DNA of 53,076 nt from Fibrobacter succinogenes. Its GTDB lineage: Bacteria > Fibrobacterota > Fibrobacteria > Fibrobacterales > Fibrobacteraceae. The notes under the pieces were generated by a model, which saw only the letters and a program-made list of their open reading frames with translations, had not been told where the DNA came from and ran no database searches. Both the position numbers and the translations under genes were made by a program. Each line of letters begins with the position of its first letter. Positions within the stretch are counted from its first letter, which is position 1. The DNA is taken from positions 1-53,076 of the forward strand of contig NZ_CACZDK010000021.1 of the NCBI RefSeq assembly GCF_902779965.1. The letters run 5' to 3'. Positions 1 to 6,308 of this stretch are shown here, piece after piece.

Positions 1-93
1 TATGCGACCGCCTGGAGGTAGCTTCTTAACGATGTCCTCCGCTATCGCGGCCTTAGATCCCTTGTATGGTAAACCTAGAGTTATCTTCGCCAT
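1..93 (-). CDS. Start of the D12-class DNA adenine methyltransferase (second copy of its first 31 codons, cut by the window edge)
   Basis: These bases repeat the beginning of the gene described at 52141-53070 (start codon at 91-93 here, 53068-53070 there). It is the same gene seen twice because the circular genome is opened inside it. The start codon lies 3 bp after the stop of the small membrane-protein gene at 97-240, so on the circle the methyltransferase is the last gene of the leftward 0.1-0.9 kb cluster. Only a weak GGTG-type ribosome binding site precedes it, so translation may be coupled to the gene upstream. Confidence 0.8.
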   Translation of the reverse strand, partial: MAKITLGLPYKGSKAAIAEDIVKKLPPGGRI

Positions 94-99
94 AAGTCA
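1..99. repeat. 99-bp terminal direct repeat, left copy
   Basis: The first 99 bases are identical to the last 99 (52978-53076). An overlap this short and exact at both ends of a contig is what assemblers leave when they walk round a circular or circularly permuted molecule, and 99 is a common k-mer size. It covers the first 31 codons of the leftward adenine methyltransferase gene, so the sequence continues through the joint without a break. A true packaged terminal repeat of 99 bp is possible but would be unusually short for a myovirus. Confidence 0.9.
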
Positions 100-240
100 C
101 CACGTAACGGTTAAAGTCAAGACTCCAGCAGCCACCCAGTACACGGCATGGCGAACATCCCCTTGCACGGCGTAAGGGATGGCGGCGATAAAGTCGAGAA
201 GCATCAAAATCGTAGGAAAAACGCGCGGGTCTAGGTTCAT
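97..240 (-). CDS. Small membrane protein, 47 aa
   Basis: The 47-residue product starts MNLDPRVF and has two hydrophobic stretches, about residues 9-20 and 30-46, giving one or two membrane passes. I chose the ATG at 238-240 rather than a longer frame because an AAGGGGAGG ribosome binding site sits just upstream and the start overlaps the stop of the previous gene (ATGA). It closes a run of very short, translationally coupled genes with the methyltransferase directly after it. Size and topology would suit a small holin or an exclusion protein, but nothing in the sequence decides between them. Confidence 0.6.
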   Translation of the reverse strand: MNLDPRVFPTILMLLDFIAAIPYAVQGDVRHAVYWVAAGVLTLTVTW

Positions 241-410
241 ACGAACCTCCCCTTGCTGTATTTGTATTCGCTTATCTTCGTGTCTCGCCTGTATGGACTC
301 AAGCCCTTGTTCACGCGTTCGCGCTGCTCCGGCGTCAAGTCGTCGGAATCGTCGAAGCCGTGCTTGTACAGGCTGTTTGCTGCCCTCGGCATGTCGTTCG
401 TAGATGCCAT
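237..410 (-). CDS. Small hydrophilic protein of unknown function, 57 aa
   Basis: The frame encodes a charged 57-residue protein (starts MASTNDMPRA, ends KYSKGRFV) with no membrane segment. A GGGAGGG ribosome binding site precedes the ATG at 408-410, and the stop overlaps the next start by four bases (ATGA), the spacing seen throughout this cluster. Residues 22-38 (DSDDLTPEQRERVNKGL) look like a short acidic-then-basic helix. I do not recognise the family. The coupling on both sides and strong ribosome binding site support a real gene despite its size. Confidence 0.6.
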   Translation of the reverse strand: MASTNDMPRAANSLYKHGFDDSDDLTPEQRERVNKGLSPYRRDTKISEYKYSKGRFV

Positions 411-413
411 CGT

Positions 414-563
414 TTATCCCTCCCTGTTCAAGATGTCCTCTAGTGTCTCGCACTTTTCCGGGCTGTCGCCATTACGGTTCCTTGCGCCGAATACCTTGCC
501 GAAGAAGAAGCCGATAAGGTAGCACACAACGCCCATGCACACGATGAAGATGTCGCCCGTCAT
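414..563 (-). CDS. Small single-pass membrane protein, 49 aa
   Basis: The product starts MTGDIFIVCMGVVCYLIG, and residues 4-22 form one clear membrane helix followed by a basic stretch (FGARNRN) and an acidic tail. This predicts an N-out, C-in inner-membrane protein by the positive-inside rule. The start at 561-563 follows a GAGGAGCG ribosome binding site and overlaps the stop of the gene at 560-733 (ATGA). Longer upstream readings of the same frame are Cys- and Arg-rich and lack a ribosome binding site, so I rejected them. Function unknown. Confidence 0.6.
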   Translation of the reverse strand: MTGDIFIVCMGVVCYLIGFFFGKVFGARNRNGDSPEKCETLEDILNREG

Positions 564-733
564 TCTGCGCTCCTCAAGAACTCGCTTACAAGATGGCGTA
601 TAAGTGCGCTGGAATTTCCGGCTATATCCGGGTCGATACCCTTCTTTATTGCGGCAACCTTTGCCGACTTGACATCTTCCATGTCGATGTATAAGCATAC
701 TTTAATGAGATTTTCTCTTTTTTTTCTAGCCAT
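560..733 (-). CDS. Ribbon-helix-helix-like small DNA-binding protein, 57 aa
   Basis: After a lysine/arginine-rich start (MARKKRENLI) comes a short beta strand (KVCLYID) and two predicted helices, ending IRHLVSEFLRSAE. This strand-helix-turn-helix pattern and length are typical of ribbon-helix-helix regulators, in which a dimer inserts the paired N-terminal strands into the major groove. The gene has a perfect GGAGG ribosome binding site. It is coupled by ATGA to the next gene. It is a candidate regulator for the palindromic operators of this phage, but that link is inference only. Confidence 0.6.
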   Translation of the reverse strand: MARKKRENLIKVCLYIDMEDVKSAKVAAIKKGIDPDIAGNSSALIRHLVSEFLRSAE

Positions 734-866
734 TTAGGCCTCCTTTTTTTTTGAATTTTTCTACACGTGCCTTGCAGTCGATTCGTCCAAATTCATCTCT
801 CCAATTTGTACCGCAAAGATGATGAACTGGGCATTCGCTGCATACGGGATGCTTCTTTTCTTTCAT
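726..866 (-). CDS. Four-cysteine small protein, 46 aa
   Basis: The 46-residue product has cysteines at about residues 9, 12, 18 and 31 (CSEC, then C, then DCKAR), a spacing that could hold one zinc ion. It is basic at the C-terminus. The frame spans the ribosome binding site of the following gene and overlaps its start by a few bases, which supports coupled translation. Its own ribosome binding site (AAAGAG) is modest. There is no family I recognise. It could be a small nucleic-acid-binding zinc protein. Confidence 0.5.
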   Translation of the reverse strand: MKEKKHPVCSECPVHHLCGTNWRDEFGRIDCKARVEKFKKKGGLNG

Positions 867-896
867 AGATAAACTCTTTAGAAATTTAAAGGTCTG

Positions 897-913
897 CCGG
901 GGAACGCCCCCGG
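897..913 (-). terminator. Weak hairpin after the acidic protein gene
   Basis: CCGGGG and CCCCGG are separated by five bases and fold into a 6-bp GC stem 14 bp after the stop of the gene at 927-1514. On the leftward strand it is followed by a mixed A/T stretch rather than a clean T run, so it may attenuate transcription into the 0.1-0.9 kb cluster rather than end it. Confidence 0.35.
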
Positions 914-926
914 TGTTCGGTGTAGT

Positions 927-1514
927 CTAGTAGTTGCGAGTGAGCTCCGTCTTTTCGATTTTGGCGATAGCAGCATCGTAACGGAGTGTATCGCTATTGA
1001 CTTCAACTCCAGTATAATCTTCTTCAATGGTCATGTAATCTGCTGCTTCCTTGAGGATTTCTTCGGCTTCTGCTTCGCCGAAATTCGGCGTGAGGATAAT
1101 GTCGCCCGTAAGGTCACGATTCTGTTCTTCCTTTAGTTCGTAGCCGAGGCTGGAAGCCTTGTAAGATATGGCATTGAAAATTCGAGAAACCGAGTTTATT
1201 GCGTAATTGGGCGCTGGTGCACCTACGTGTATGTAGGTGAGTTCACGCGCGGGCTGTACAAGGATTACAAGGACGCGGTCACCGTCCTCATGTACATCGT
1301 CGAACGAAACGCTGGAATTAACAGTGATATTCGAATCGTAATCATCCTTATCCATAATCTCATAATCAACGGCTTCGTCAGAAAGACTGTATTCATCATC
1401 GGGGAGTTCTTGAATATGGTCGGTGTGATAAGAGACTTTCCCGTCCTTGAGTTCGTAAACTTCCATAACGGTGAAGTCGCCTTTGCAATTCTGCATGATT
1501 TCGTTGATAGTCAT
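927..1514 (-). CDS. Acidic early protein of unknown function, 195 aa
   Basis: This is a strongly acidic 195-residue protein, with Asp/Glu clusters at residues 26-75 and 148-175 and no membrane segment. It is the first gene after one of the best early promoters (1547-1575) and has the shared AACAAGAGGTA leader as its ribosome binding site, so it should be made early and abundantly. Very acidic, small phage proteins often mimic DNA or bind host proteins, which makes inhibition of a host nuclease or polymerase a reasonable but unproven idea. I recognise no domain. Confidence 0.75.
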   Translation of the reverse strand: MTINEIMQNCKGDFTVMEVYELKDGKVSYHTDHIQELPDDEYSLSDEAVDYEIMDKDDYDSNITVNSSVSFDDVHEDGDRVLVILVQPARELTYIHVGAPAPNYAINSVSRIFNAISYKASSLGYELKEEQNRDLTGDIILTPNFGEAEAEEILKEAADYMTIEEDYTGVEVNSDTLRYDAAIAKIEKTELTRNY

Positions 1515-1519
1515 TTTGT

Positions 1520-1615
1520 TACCTCTTGTTTATTGTTTACGTCTATAATTTATATAATTTTCGAACTAAAAACAAGGGGTGAAGCCAACATTTTTGCTTA
1601 TTTTTTACTTACATT
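1520..1615 (-). promoter_or_regulatory. Early promoter with palindromic operator and upstream element
   Basis: On the leftward strand TTGTTT (1570-1575) lies 17 bp from TAAATT (1547-1552). Overlapping and just downstream is TTATAGACGTAAA (1536-1548), a loose palindrome found in the same place at the other early promoters. The leader AACAAGAGGTA (1520-1530) contains the ribosome binding site. Farther upstream (1591-1615) is the TTTTTGCTTA-type element also present at 18.41, 19.37 and 21.37 kb. Confidence 0.65.
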
Positions 1616-1626
1616 CAAGAAAGACA

Positions 1627-1653
1627 AAAAAAGCCCGAAAAAAGGGCTTTTTT
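1627..1653 (-). terminator. Rho-independent terminator (bidirectional)
   Basis: AAAAAAGCCC and GGGCTTTTTT form a 10-bp stem with a 7-base loop, with T runs on both strands. It lies 24 bp after the stop of the leftward gene at 1677 and ends that operon before the separate early promoter at 1547-1575. Confidence 0.85.
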
Positions 1654-1676
1654 GCAAAAAATTTTCAAAAAACGGC

Positions 1677-2557
1677 CTAAAATAGCGATATTTGCCCGTT
1701 TTCGTCGCATTTTAGCGCGTTTTCAGGCGTTATTTTGGCGATTCGTGGCGCTTCTGTAGGCGCAACGGCAGGCGCCTCTTTAGGCTCGGTTCCGGGCAAT
1801 CCTGGATCCTTCTGAACAGTGGCACTATGTGGATATTTGCCTTGTCCTATGCGCCTCTTGAAGTGGGGCCATGCAATCAGGTAGGCTGGCGTGAACCACG
1901 CCTCGCGATACTCCATCGCTAGAGCGTCGCCGAGCCTGACTACAGCAGGAACGCCGAGAAGCGATAGCGTGAGGTAGGTCATGTGTACGCATCTCGGGTC
2001 TATGTCGCCGCAGTCCACAAAGACGTTCCACGCGTAATTAACGCCGTACCCGTTGAGCACGTCGATGCTTGCGAGATAAGGCCGCCTGCACCGCATGTAG
2101 GCTCGTAAAGCGAAAGAACGTGGTCCGGGTCGTTCTCGAAGCGCCCAAGAACTTCGTCCTTGTCTAGCGTGCATTCGCTCATTAGATGGCTTACGTGGTA
2201 AGGCGTAAAGAACTGCCCGGCCTTGCCGTTGCTTGTGCCGGAGTCCATGTAGATTTCTCCGGCAAAGTCGCGGAACTCGCCGGAGCCGTTCTTTGCCGCC
2301 TCAATCTCGCCCATGAACAGGCCGAGACATGACGCGAACGTTTCGAGCTGGTCCCTGGAGTATTGCTTCGCAACGTTCATGTACCGCTTTTCGAACTCAT
2401 CGCGATTCGTGAAGTCGAACGTGTTGCGTACAGAAATGGCTGAAAGCTCGAAGAAGTCGCGGACAACGGAATAGTAGTCGCGGTCACGTATCGTCTGCAA
2501 CATGCGCGGAATTTCTCGCCGTGCCTCCGTAACGGATGGCAATCGTTTGTTTGCCAT
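1677..2557 (-). pseudogene. N6-adenine DNA methyltransferase (HsdM-like), split by a frameshift
   Basis: The N-terminal frame (from ATG 2555-2557, GAGGG ribosome binding site) carries a helical region and then GQFFTPYHVS and the SAM-binding motif LYEPTCGAGGL, typical of HsdM-type N6-adenine methylases found on phages and conjugative elements. At about 2064-2072 the homology moves into the -1 frame, which continues with DVLNGYGVNYAW, VDCGDIDPRCVHM and LSLLGVPAVV and ends GQISLF. Joined, the two parts make one normal protein of about 293 aa. Either a base was lost or ribosomes shift at GCATCGAC. The ending QISLF fits a beta-clamp-binding peptide. The usual NPPY motif is not evident. Confidence 0.8.
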
Positions 2558-2567
2558 GCCTACACCC

Positions 2568-2750
2568 TCACCATTTTGCAGCGTCCCATTCGTGTCGTTC
2601 CCTGTACCACCCTTCCGGGAGTGTAGGCAGTATGCGCTTCGCCAGCTCGTAATCTTCATTTGTGAGCGTCCGGCGGTCGTTTTTCGCCATGTAGTAGTAG
2701 TCTAGTCCGAGATGCACGGCCTCGCAAATTTTGAACGTGCGTTTATCCAT
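2568..2750 (-). CDS. Small protein of unknown function, 60 aa
   Basis: The 60-residue product (MDKRTFKIC...EWDAAKW) is soluble, with a Tyr-rich patch (GLDYYYMAKNDRRT) and a tryptophan-rich end (WYRERHEWDAAKW). An AAGGAG ribosome binding site precedes the ATG. It ends 10 bp before the split methyltransferase and probably shares its mRNA. I do not recognise it. Confidence 0.65.
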   Translation of the reverse strand: MDKRTFKICEAVHLGLDYYYMAKNDRRTLTNEDYELAKRILPTLPEGWYRERHEWDAAKW

Positions 2751-2759
2751 ATTAGCTCC

Positions 2760-3239
2760 TTATAGTTTGTGTAAATCGGAGAATGACTTCCAGCCTCTCT
2801 CGGTGAATTGCGTGCTGTACACTTCACCGCGCGGCATTATAGGCTTCCACGCCTCGTCGCAGAAAAGGCGGTAGTGGTACACGCCAATCCTTTTACCGTG
2901 CTCGGAGTACGGCGGTTCGCACCACATCAGCTTTCGGTTAGAACCGAAAAGGGCGTTCAGTAGCCATTCGGTTTTCTTGAGGTTCATTCCTCCCGGATAG
3001 TCGATGGACAAGTGGTAGCAGCGTTCGTAATCGGGGTTTTTCCACCATCCGCTTGTGTGGTAGCCCACGTCGCGTGTCATCACTACTTGAGCGTCGATAC
3101 GCTCGATGTACCATCTGCACGATTCAAGGTAAGGCGTGATGTACTTGCCTTCGAAAAAGCCCTTGTTGGCGGCGTTGAAAAGACGCGAGACGATGCCTTC
3201 GGTGGGTTCGTTGCGTCCGATAATGCGGATGTTCATCAT
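2760..3239 (-). CDS. Unknown early protein, 159 aa
   Basis: This is a 159-residue soluble protein rich in aromatic residues (CRWYIERID, GWWKNPDYERCYHLSIDYPGG). It has no membrane segment or recognisable catalytic motif. It starts inside the stop of the zinc-ribbon gene upstream (ATGATG overlaps TGA) with only a weak ribosome binding site, so translation is probably coupled. I cannot assign a function. Confidence 0.7.
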   Translation of the reverse strand: MMNIRIIGRNEPTEGIVSRLFNAANKGFFEGKYITPYLESCRWYIERIDAQVVMTRDVGYHTSGWWKNPDYERCYHLSIDYPGGMNLKKTEWLLNALFGSNRKLMWCEPPYSEHGKRIGVYHYRLFCDEAWKPIMPRGEVYSTQFTERGWKSFSDLHKL

Positions 3240-3397
3240 TTGTCTTCTACCTTATCGTTCCATGGGTTCTTGACTTCGATCGGCATCATGCAGGTGTCGC
3301 AGATGCGGTGGATGTCCTCTACGCTGTGCGGCACGTCGCTGTCTCCAACTCCGTAAACAGTCCCGCAATTCGGACAGGCCACATCGCGGTAATTCAT
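3236..3397 (-). CDS. Small zinc-ribbon protein, 53 aa
   Basis: Starting at MNYRDVACPNC, the 53-residue product has two CxxC pairs (CPNC near residue 8, CDTC near residue 35), the signature of a zinc ribbon. The start at 3395-3397 is chosen because of the GGAGGAAAAG ribosome binding site immediately upstream. It overlaps both neighbours by four bases or fewer. Such miniature zinc ribbons usually bind nucleic acid or a protein partner, but the target is unknown. Confidence 0.65.
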   Translation of the reverse strand: MNYRDVACPNCGTVYGVGDSDVPHSVEDIHRICDTCMMPIEVKNPWNDKVEDK

Positions 3398-3690
3398 TTC
3401 TTTTCCTCCTGCATTTTTCCCCAATGGCCCTCGTTGACGAACTTACCTTCGGCAACGAGCTTACCTAGCGTTTGCCGTCCGTATTCTTTTATGAGGTCGC
3501 TCGCAAAATGGTATTTGCCTGTCGCAACCTCGACGTAGAACGTGTCGGCCCATCTTACGGGATTTTCCTTGCCGCACACCCTTTCTCCGTCAGCGACCGA
3601 TTCCGTTTCACGTCGGACAAGGTAAATGAGCATCGTGGCAGAGAAAATACCGATAACCCATCCGACAAAAAATCCAATGTAAAACATCAT
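3394..3690 (-). CDS. Membrane-anchored small protein, 98 aa
   Basis: Residues 2-25 (FYIGFFVGWVIGIFSATMLIYL) form one N-terminal membrane helix, followed by arginines (VRRE) and a soluble C-terminal domain of about 70 residues ending KMQEEKK. This predicts an inner-membrane protein with its domain in the cytoplasm. It overlaps the ASCH gene upstream (TGATG) and the zinc ribbon downstream (ATGA). No family recognised. Confidence 0.65.
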   Translation of the reverse strand: MMFYIGFFVGWVIGIFSATMLIYLVRRETESVADGERVCGKENPVRWADTFYVEVATGKYHFASDLIKEYGRQTLGKLVAEGKFVNEGHWGKMQEEKK

Positions 3691-4058
3691 TCCTCCCAGC
3701 TAATCACAAAGTACATCTTTCCCGGCTCGGCTCCCCATTCGGTCTTGCCCATGCCGATGCGAATGCGTGGATTCTTGAATGTAAGCCACTTGTCTTTTTC
3801 CGCTCTGCTCGGGTATGCTAGAGAAAATTCAAGCACGTCATACTTTAGATTTAAAAGCTCGCTTTCCATGCCGTTAATTTCGCCTTCATCAAAATCTATA
3901 TGAAAGTTATAGTCTCTAATCAAATCGTTTTTTAGAGTCTCAAACTTGATAAATTGACGGATGTAGTGAGGCTTGATTTCCCTATACTCCTCCTTCTTGA
4001 CTCCATCTTTTATCATGTCGAACCACTGCTTCTTCAGCGACAAAGTGAGCGTCTTCAT
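3687..4058 (-). CDS. ASCH-domain protein
   Basis: The N-terminus (LSLKKQWFDMIKDGVKKEEY followed by REIKPHY) matches the start of ASCH domains, small beta-barrel folds related to PUA that bind RNA or modified nucleotides. The family pattern of a conserved lysine, a Glu-x-Arg and later barrel strands (KWLTFKNPRIRIGMG, MYFVISWEE) is present over the whole 123 residues. Phage ASCH proteins are common, and some are amidohydrolases acting on modified cytidine. A second ASCH gene lies at 20988-21317. It is coupled to the small genes on both sides. Confidence 0.75.
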   Translation of the reverse strand: MKTLTLSLKKQWFDMIKDGVKKEEYREIKPHYIRQFIKFETLKNDLIRDYNFHIDFDEGEINGMESELLNLKYDVLEFSLAYPSRAEKDKWLTFKNPRIRIGMGKTEWGAEPGKMYFVISWEE

Positions 4059-4270
4059 TATCTCTCCTTAACTTTGTATTGCATGACGTCGATGATTTTG
4101 TCTTTTTCTTCCATTGTCAATCCACCGAGAGTGACGGTTATAGCGTTATCGATGTAGAAGGTGGCTTCAAAGGTTTTTCCGGTTTCTTTAAACGAAACCA
4201 AGGCGATTCGTTCTACAGGTACAATATTTTTAGTACCGTTACCATTAAGAATTAAGCATCTTTCTATCAT
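4058..4270 (-). CDS. Unknown small protein, 70 aa
   Basis: The 70-residue product starts MIERCLILNGNGT and looks all-beta in its first two thirds (NIVPVERIALVSFKE, ATFYIDNAITVTLGG), ending in a charged helix. The start at 4268-4270 has a GGAGGG ribosome binding site and overlaps the stop of the DUF551-like mini-gene by ATGA. A longer reading (82 aa) would begin inside that gene and is not supported. Its stop shares one base with the ASCH start codon. Confidence 0.65.
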   Translation of the reverse strand: MIERCLILNGNGTKNIVPVERIALVSFKETGKTFEATFYIDNAITVTLGGLTMEEKDKIIDVMQYKVKER

Positions 4271-4380
4271 TTTCCCTCCTTCGGAGCCGACGGCAGCGGC
4301 ATCCAATAAGTCGCATTATGCGTTACCCATTCTTCACCACCATCTTCATACTTATGAATATTTATTACCTTTTCGCTCAT
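4267..4380 (-). CDS. DUF551-like mini-protein, 37 aa
   Basis: This 37-residue frame begins MSEKVINIHK and ends TYWMPLPSAPKEGK, the conserved C-terminal signature of DUF551 proteins, which are small phage proteins of unknown role. The rest of a normal DUF551 domain is missing, so this is either a trimmed relative of the full-length copy at 12451-12732 or a minimal functional version. An AAAGGA ribosome binding site precedes the ATG, and the stop overlaps the next start (ATGA), so it is probably translated. Confidence 0.6.
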   Translation of the reverse strand: MSEKVINIHKYEDGGEEWVTHNATYWMPLPSAPKEGK

Positions 4381-4395
4381 TTATTATCCTTTGCC

Positions 4396-4782
4396 CTATT
4401 GGGCGGTTGAGTTTGTTTTGAATTTCTCGGCAATGGCGATCCAACGCTGGCGCCACTTCCACATCCTATTTGAAGCGTTGCGGTCATGTACCTCAACGTA
4501 ATACCAAGCCTTATTCAGACAACCCTCGGCATTACGCAAGCACCGCTTTTTCTTCTGATGACGGATTTCTTTTTCTTCACTATCAAATGCACGATTAAAA
4601 TTGTTTTCTTTGTCACGAATTAGACAAAGTAACTCTTTAACCTCGTTCTTTTGCTTTTCTTTCAACTCCGCAATTACCTTGTCGGCTTCGGACTTGATGT
4701 AAACTTGGGCTGCATCATCGTCGCCCGTCTTGATGTACTCTTCGTACACGTCAAAAGCGTGTACCGCTTTCATTTCGCTCAT
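4396..4782 (-). CDS. Coiled-coil early protein with the SEADxxIAELK module, 128 aa
   Basis: Residues 1-60 include the module YIKSEADKVIAELKEKQKN, continuing as a coiled coil, followed by a basic helix-rich C-terminus (RHQKKKRCLRN...WKWRQRW). The same module occurs in the products at 12732-13016 (YLKSEADKFIADLEE) and, more loosely, at 4928-5275 (ADEADAAIAELKAE). In other phages this element recurs in mosaic small proteins next to DUF551. The function is not known. The start overlaps the neighbouring stop by four bases. Confidence 0.7.
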   Translation of the reverse strand: MSEMKAVHAFDVYEEYIKTGDDDAAQVYIKSEADKVIAELKEKQKNEVKELLCLIRDKENNFNRAFDSEEKEIRHQKKKRCLRNAEGCLNKAWYYVEVHDRNASNRMWKWRQRWIAIAEKFKTNSTAQ

Positions 4783-4931
4783 TTGCGCCCCTCCAATTCT
4801 TGTTTAATCGTTCCGCATTGAGTGCACTCCCAGCAGATTCCGAAAAGACCTCCCCAAATTGGCAGCATCTTATATGCGGAATGGCTACAGGTAGCTTGTT
4901 TAAATCGTTTCTCGATATGTTCAATCGTCAT
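4779..4931 (-). CDS. Small cysteine/histidine protein, 50 aa
   Basis: The product from MTIEHIEKRF has CSHS near residue 16 and CWECTQCGT near residue 39, so four cysteines and a histidine could bind zinc. I prefer the ATG at 4929-4931. A GTG start 36 bp upstream is also open, and the AAGGAG site lies somewhat far from the ATG (14 bp). The stop overlaps the following gene by ATGA. Confidence 0.55.
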   Translation of the reverse strand: MTIEHIEKRFKQATCSHSAYKMLPIWGGLFGICWECTQCGTIKQELEGRK

Positions 4932-5275
4932 TTCGTTAATTTGTACTCCTTCGCCTTCTTGATGCACTTACTTTCCATCTTACGCCACCTTTCCGCCACG
5001 CTGTTGTCGTAACCGATTCCTTCGGTCTTCTCAAACGCCACAACATCGGCCCAATTAGCGCACGCCTTATAAAGAGCACGTTTAGTCCTGACGTTTTCGG
5101 CTCTCGCTTCCATGCACTGTTCAAACCACCTCTTTCCCACACCCTCTTTGCGAGTGATTTCAGCCTTGAGTTCCGCGATGGCTGCGTCCGCTTCGTCAGC
5201 ATCGTAGAATCGTCCTCCGCTTTGGAATGGGAAATCGGGGTCGTAATCGTAATCTTTCAGTTCATCGCACTTCAT
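4928..5275 (-). CDS. Unknown early protein with ADEADAAIAELK module, 115 aa
   Basis: The product begins MKCDELKDYDYDPDFPFQSG. Residues 24-40 carry the module YDADEADAAIAELKAEI, a relative of that in the two coiled-coil proteins of this phage. The second half is helical and basic (WRKMESKCIKKAKEYKLTK). The start at 5273-5275 has an AAAGGAG ribosome binding site and overlaps the upstream stop by ATGA. The family is unknown to me. The module suggests a common partner for all three proteins. Confidence 0.65.
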   Translation of the reverse strand: MKCDELKDYDYDPDFPFQSGGRFYDADEADAAIAELKAEITRKEGVGKRWFEQCMEARAENVRTKRALYKACANWADVVAFEKTEGIGYDNSVAERWRKMESKCIKKAKEYKLTK

Positions 5276-5694
5276 ATTATCTCCTTTGCGATTCTGTCGC
5301 ATGCCCTCTTGCAGAGCTTCAAAAGTTCCTTCGTTTCCTTCGGGTAGTTCGTCAAGTTCCCGTCATACGGTACGACCGAGTTCTTGAACGTGTCGAAAAC
5401 CATCTCCGCGAGAAATGCCGCGGAATTGTTGCGGTGGCATTCGTGGCACGGTCTGCACAGCGGGTGTCCGCATCCGTATGTGCCTGTGGAGTAATCGAAC
5501 TCGAAAAGAACGAAGTCGCCTTCAGCGACAATTTTCACCTCGACATTCACGCCCGATAGCTTGCCTTCGCGGAATCGGAAAACGTTCTCGACATACACGC
5601 CGCAATCGTTCTGTATTCCGAGCTTTCCGTTAAGCAGCCACGTCGGGTGCTCCGCATCGTCAAGCATCGGGAGTAGTGAGAGCTGGTCGGTCAT
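5272..5694 (-). CDS. Unknown early protein with QLSLL N-terminus and Cys/His cluster, 140 aa
   Basis: The N-terminus MTDQLSLLPML resembles the QLxLF peptide that binds the replication sliding clamp. Residues about 79-91 (CGHPLCRPCHECH) hold four cysteines and two histidines, a likely zinc site. I chose the ATG at 5692-5694 with a GGAGAAATC ribosome binding site over a start 21 codons upstream that lacks one. It heads the leftward 5.7-1.7 kb cluster, after a non-coding leader with inverted repeats. Confidence 0.65.
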   Translation of the reverse strand: MTDQLSLLPMLDDAEHPTWLLNGKLGIQNDCGVYVENVFRFREGKLSGVNVEVKIVAEGDFVLFEFDYSTGTYGCGHPLCRPCHECHRNNSAAFLAEMVFDTFKNSVVPYDGNLTNYPKETKELLKLCKRACDRIAKEII

Positions 5695-5787
5695 GATTTC
5701 TCCGTTGTTCAAACTTTGTCCGTCTTTATCGCTGGAACGGACAAACCAGTTTTGCACGGCTTGTGTGTAATACCCTCTTGGAGAATC

Positions 5788-5816
5788 ATCTAACGCGGGA
5801 ATTGAATTCGTTAGAT
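5788..5816. promoter_or_regulatory. Inverted repeat, candidate operator
   Basis: ATCTAACG (5788-5795) and CGTTAGAT (5809-5816) are perfect 8-base arms with a 13-base centre in the leader upstream of the gene at 5272-5694. Arm size and spacing fit a dimeric repressor site; no promoter is obvious beside it. The rest of 5695-5968 holds no gene I can support. Confidence 0.45.
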
Positions 5817-5908
5817 AATCGTTCCGTGCAAACTTTTCCCTCCGGCGGCGTTTAGAAGGGATAAATGAAATGTGATTTTGTGTCGTGCCGCCATCGGGAT
5901 TAAAGGGT

Positions 5909-5970
5909 GATTGACGGGGTCGGATGAATTCACTTTCGTGGCGCTTTCCTGTCCGTCAATCGTTTTTTTT
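5909..5970 (+). terminator. Long-loop hairpin followed by eight T on the rightward strand
   Basis: GATTGACGG (5909-5917) and CCGTCAATC (5953-5961) pair perfectly over 9 bp around a 35-base loop and are followed by eight T on the + strand (5963-5970). All nearby genes read leftward, so this would end an unseen rightward transcript. The loop is long for an intrinsic terminator, so it could instead be an RNA structure or protein site. Confidence 0.35.
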
Positions 5971-6289
5971 ATTTAAAATCTGCGTGTGGGTGGTTCCTTC
6001 GAAAAAGATTAAACCATTTTATACCAGCCTTTGTCACATGGTACACCGTTTCGCATACACTCCATTTCCCGGCGGGTTCCGATGTCATCATCCCTTTATT
6101 CACTAGGGATTCGCATGCGGCATTATCTCTTTCGTTTACTGTGGTCCCAAAGAAGTTTCGGTAGCCTCCATTTTTTCCCCATCCTCCAAATACGGGGCTG
6201 GTGTCGTAGCCAAGGGAGTGTGCAATAATCTTGATTTCTCTTACTGTGCACGTAATTCCGTTAAATGAAAGTCGTAATCCTTTTGGCAT
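5969..6289 (-). CDS. Unknown early protein, possibly winged-helix, 106 aa
   Basis: From the ATG at 6287-6289 (GAGGGAAAA ribosome binding site) the product begins MPKGLRLSFNGITCTVREIK and ends in a Lys/His-rich tail. The middle (NERDNAACESLVNKGMM) followed by two strands (GKWSVCETVYHVTKAGIKWF) resembles a helix-wing arrangement such as is seen in phage DNA-binding proteins, but the match is only structural guesswork. A TTG at 6392-6394 would extend it by 35 residues through the inverted repeat and lacks a ribosome binding site. Confidence 0.6.
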   Translation of the reverse strand: MPKGLRLSFNGITCTVREIKIIAHSLGYDTSPVFGGWGKNGGYRNFFGTTVNERDNAACESLVNKGMMTSEPAGKWSVCETVYHVTKAGIKWFNLFRRNHPHADFK

Positions 6290-6308
6290 TTTTCCCTCAA
6301 CAAGGTGT

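Noticed and set aside
1-99. Biological direct terminal repeat as in T7-like phages
   Set aside because: The length equals a common assembly k-mer and a gene runs through it. Myoviruses of this type usually package by headful or cohesive ends.
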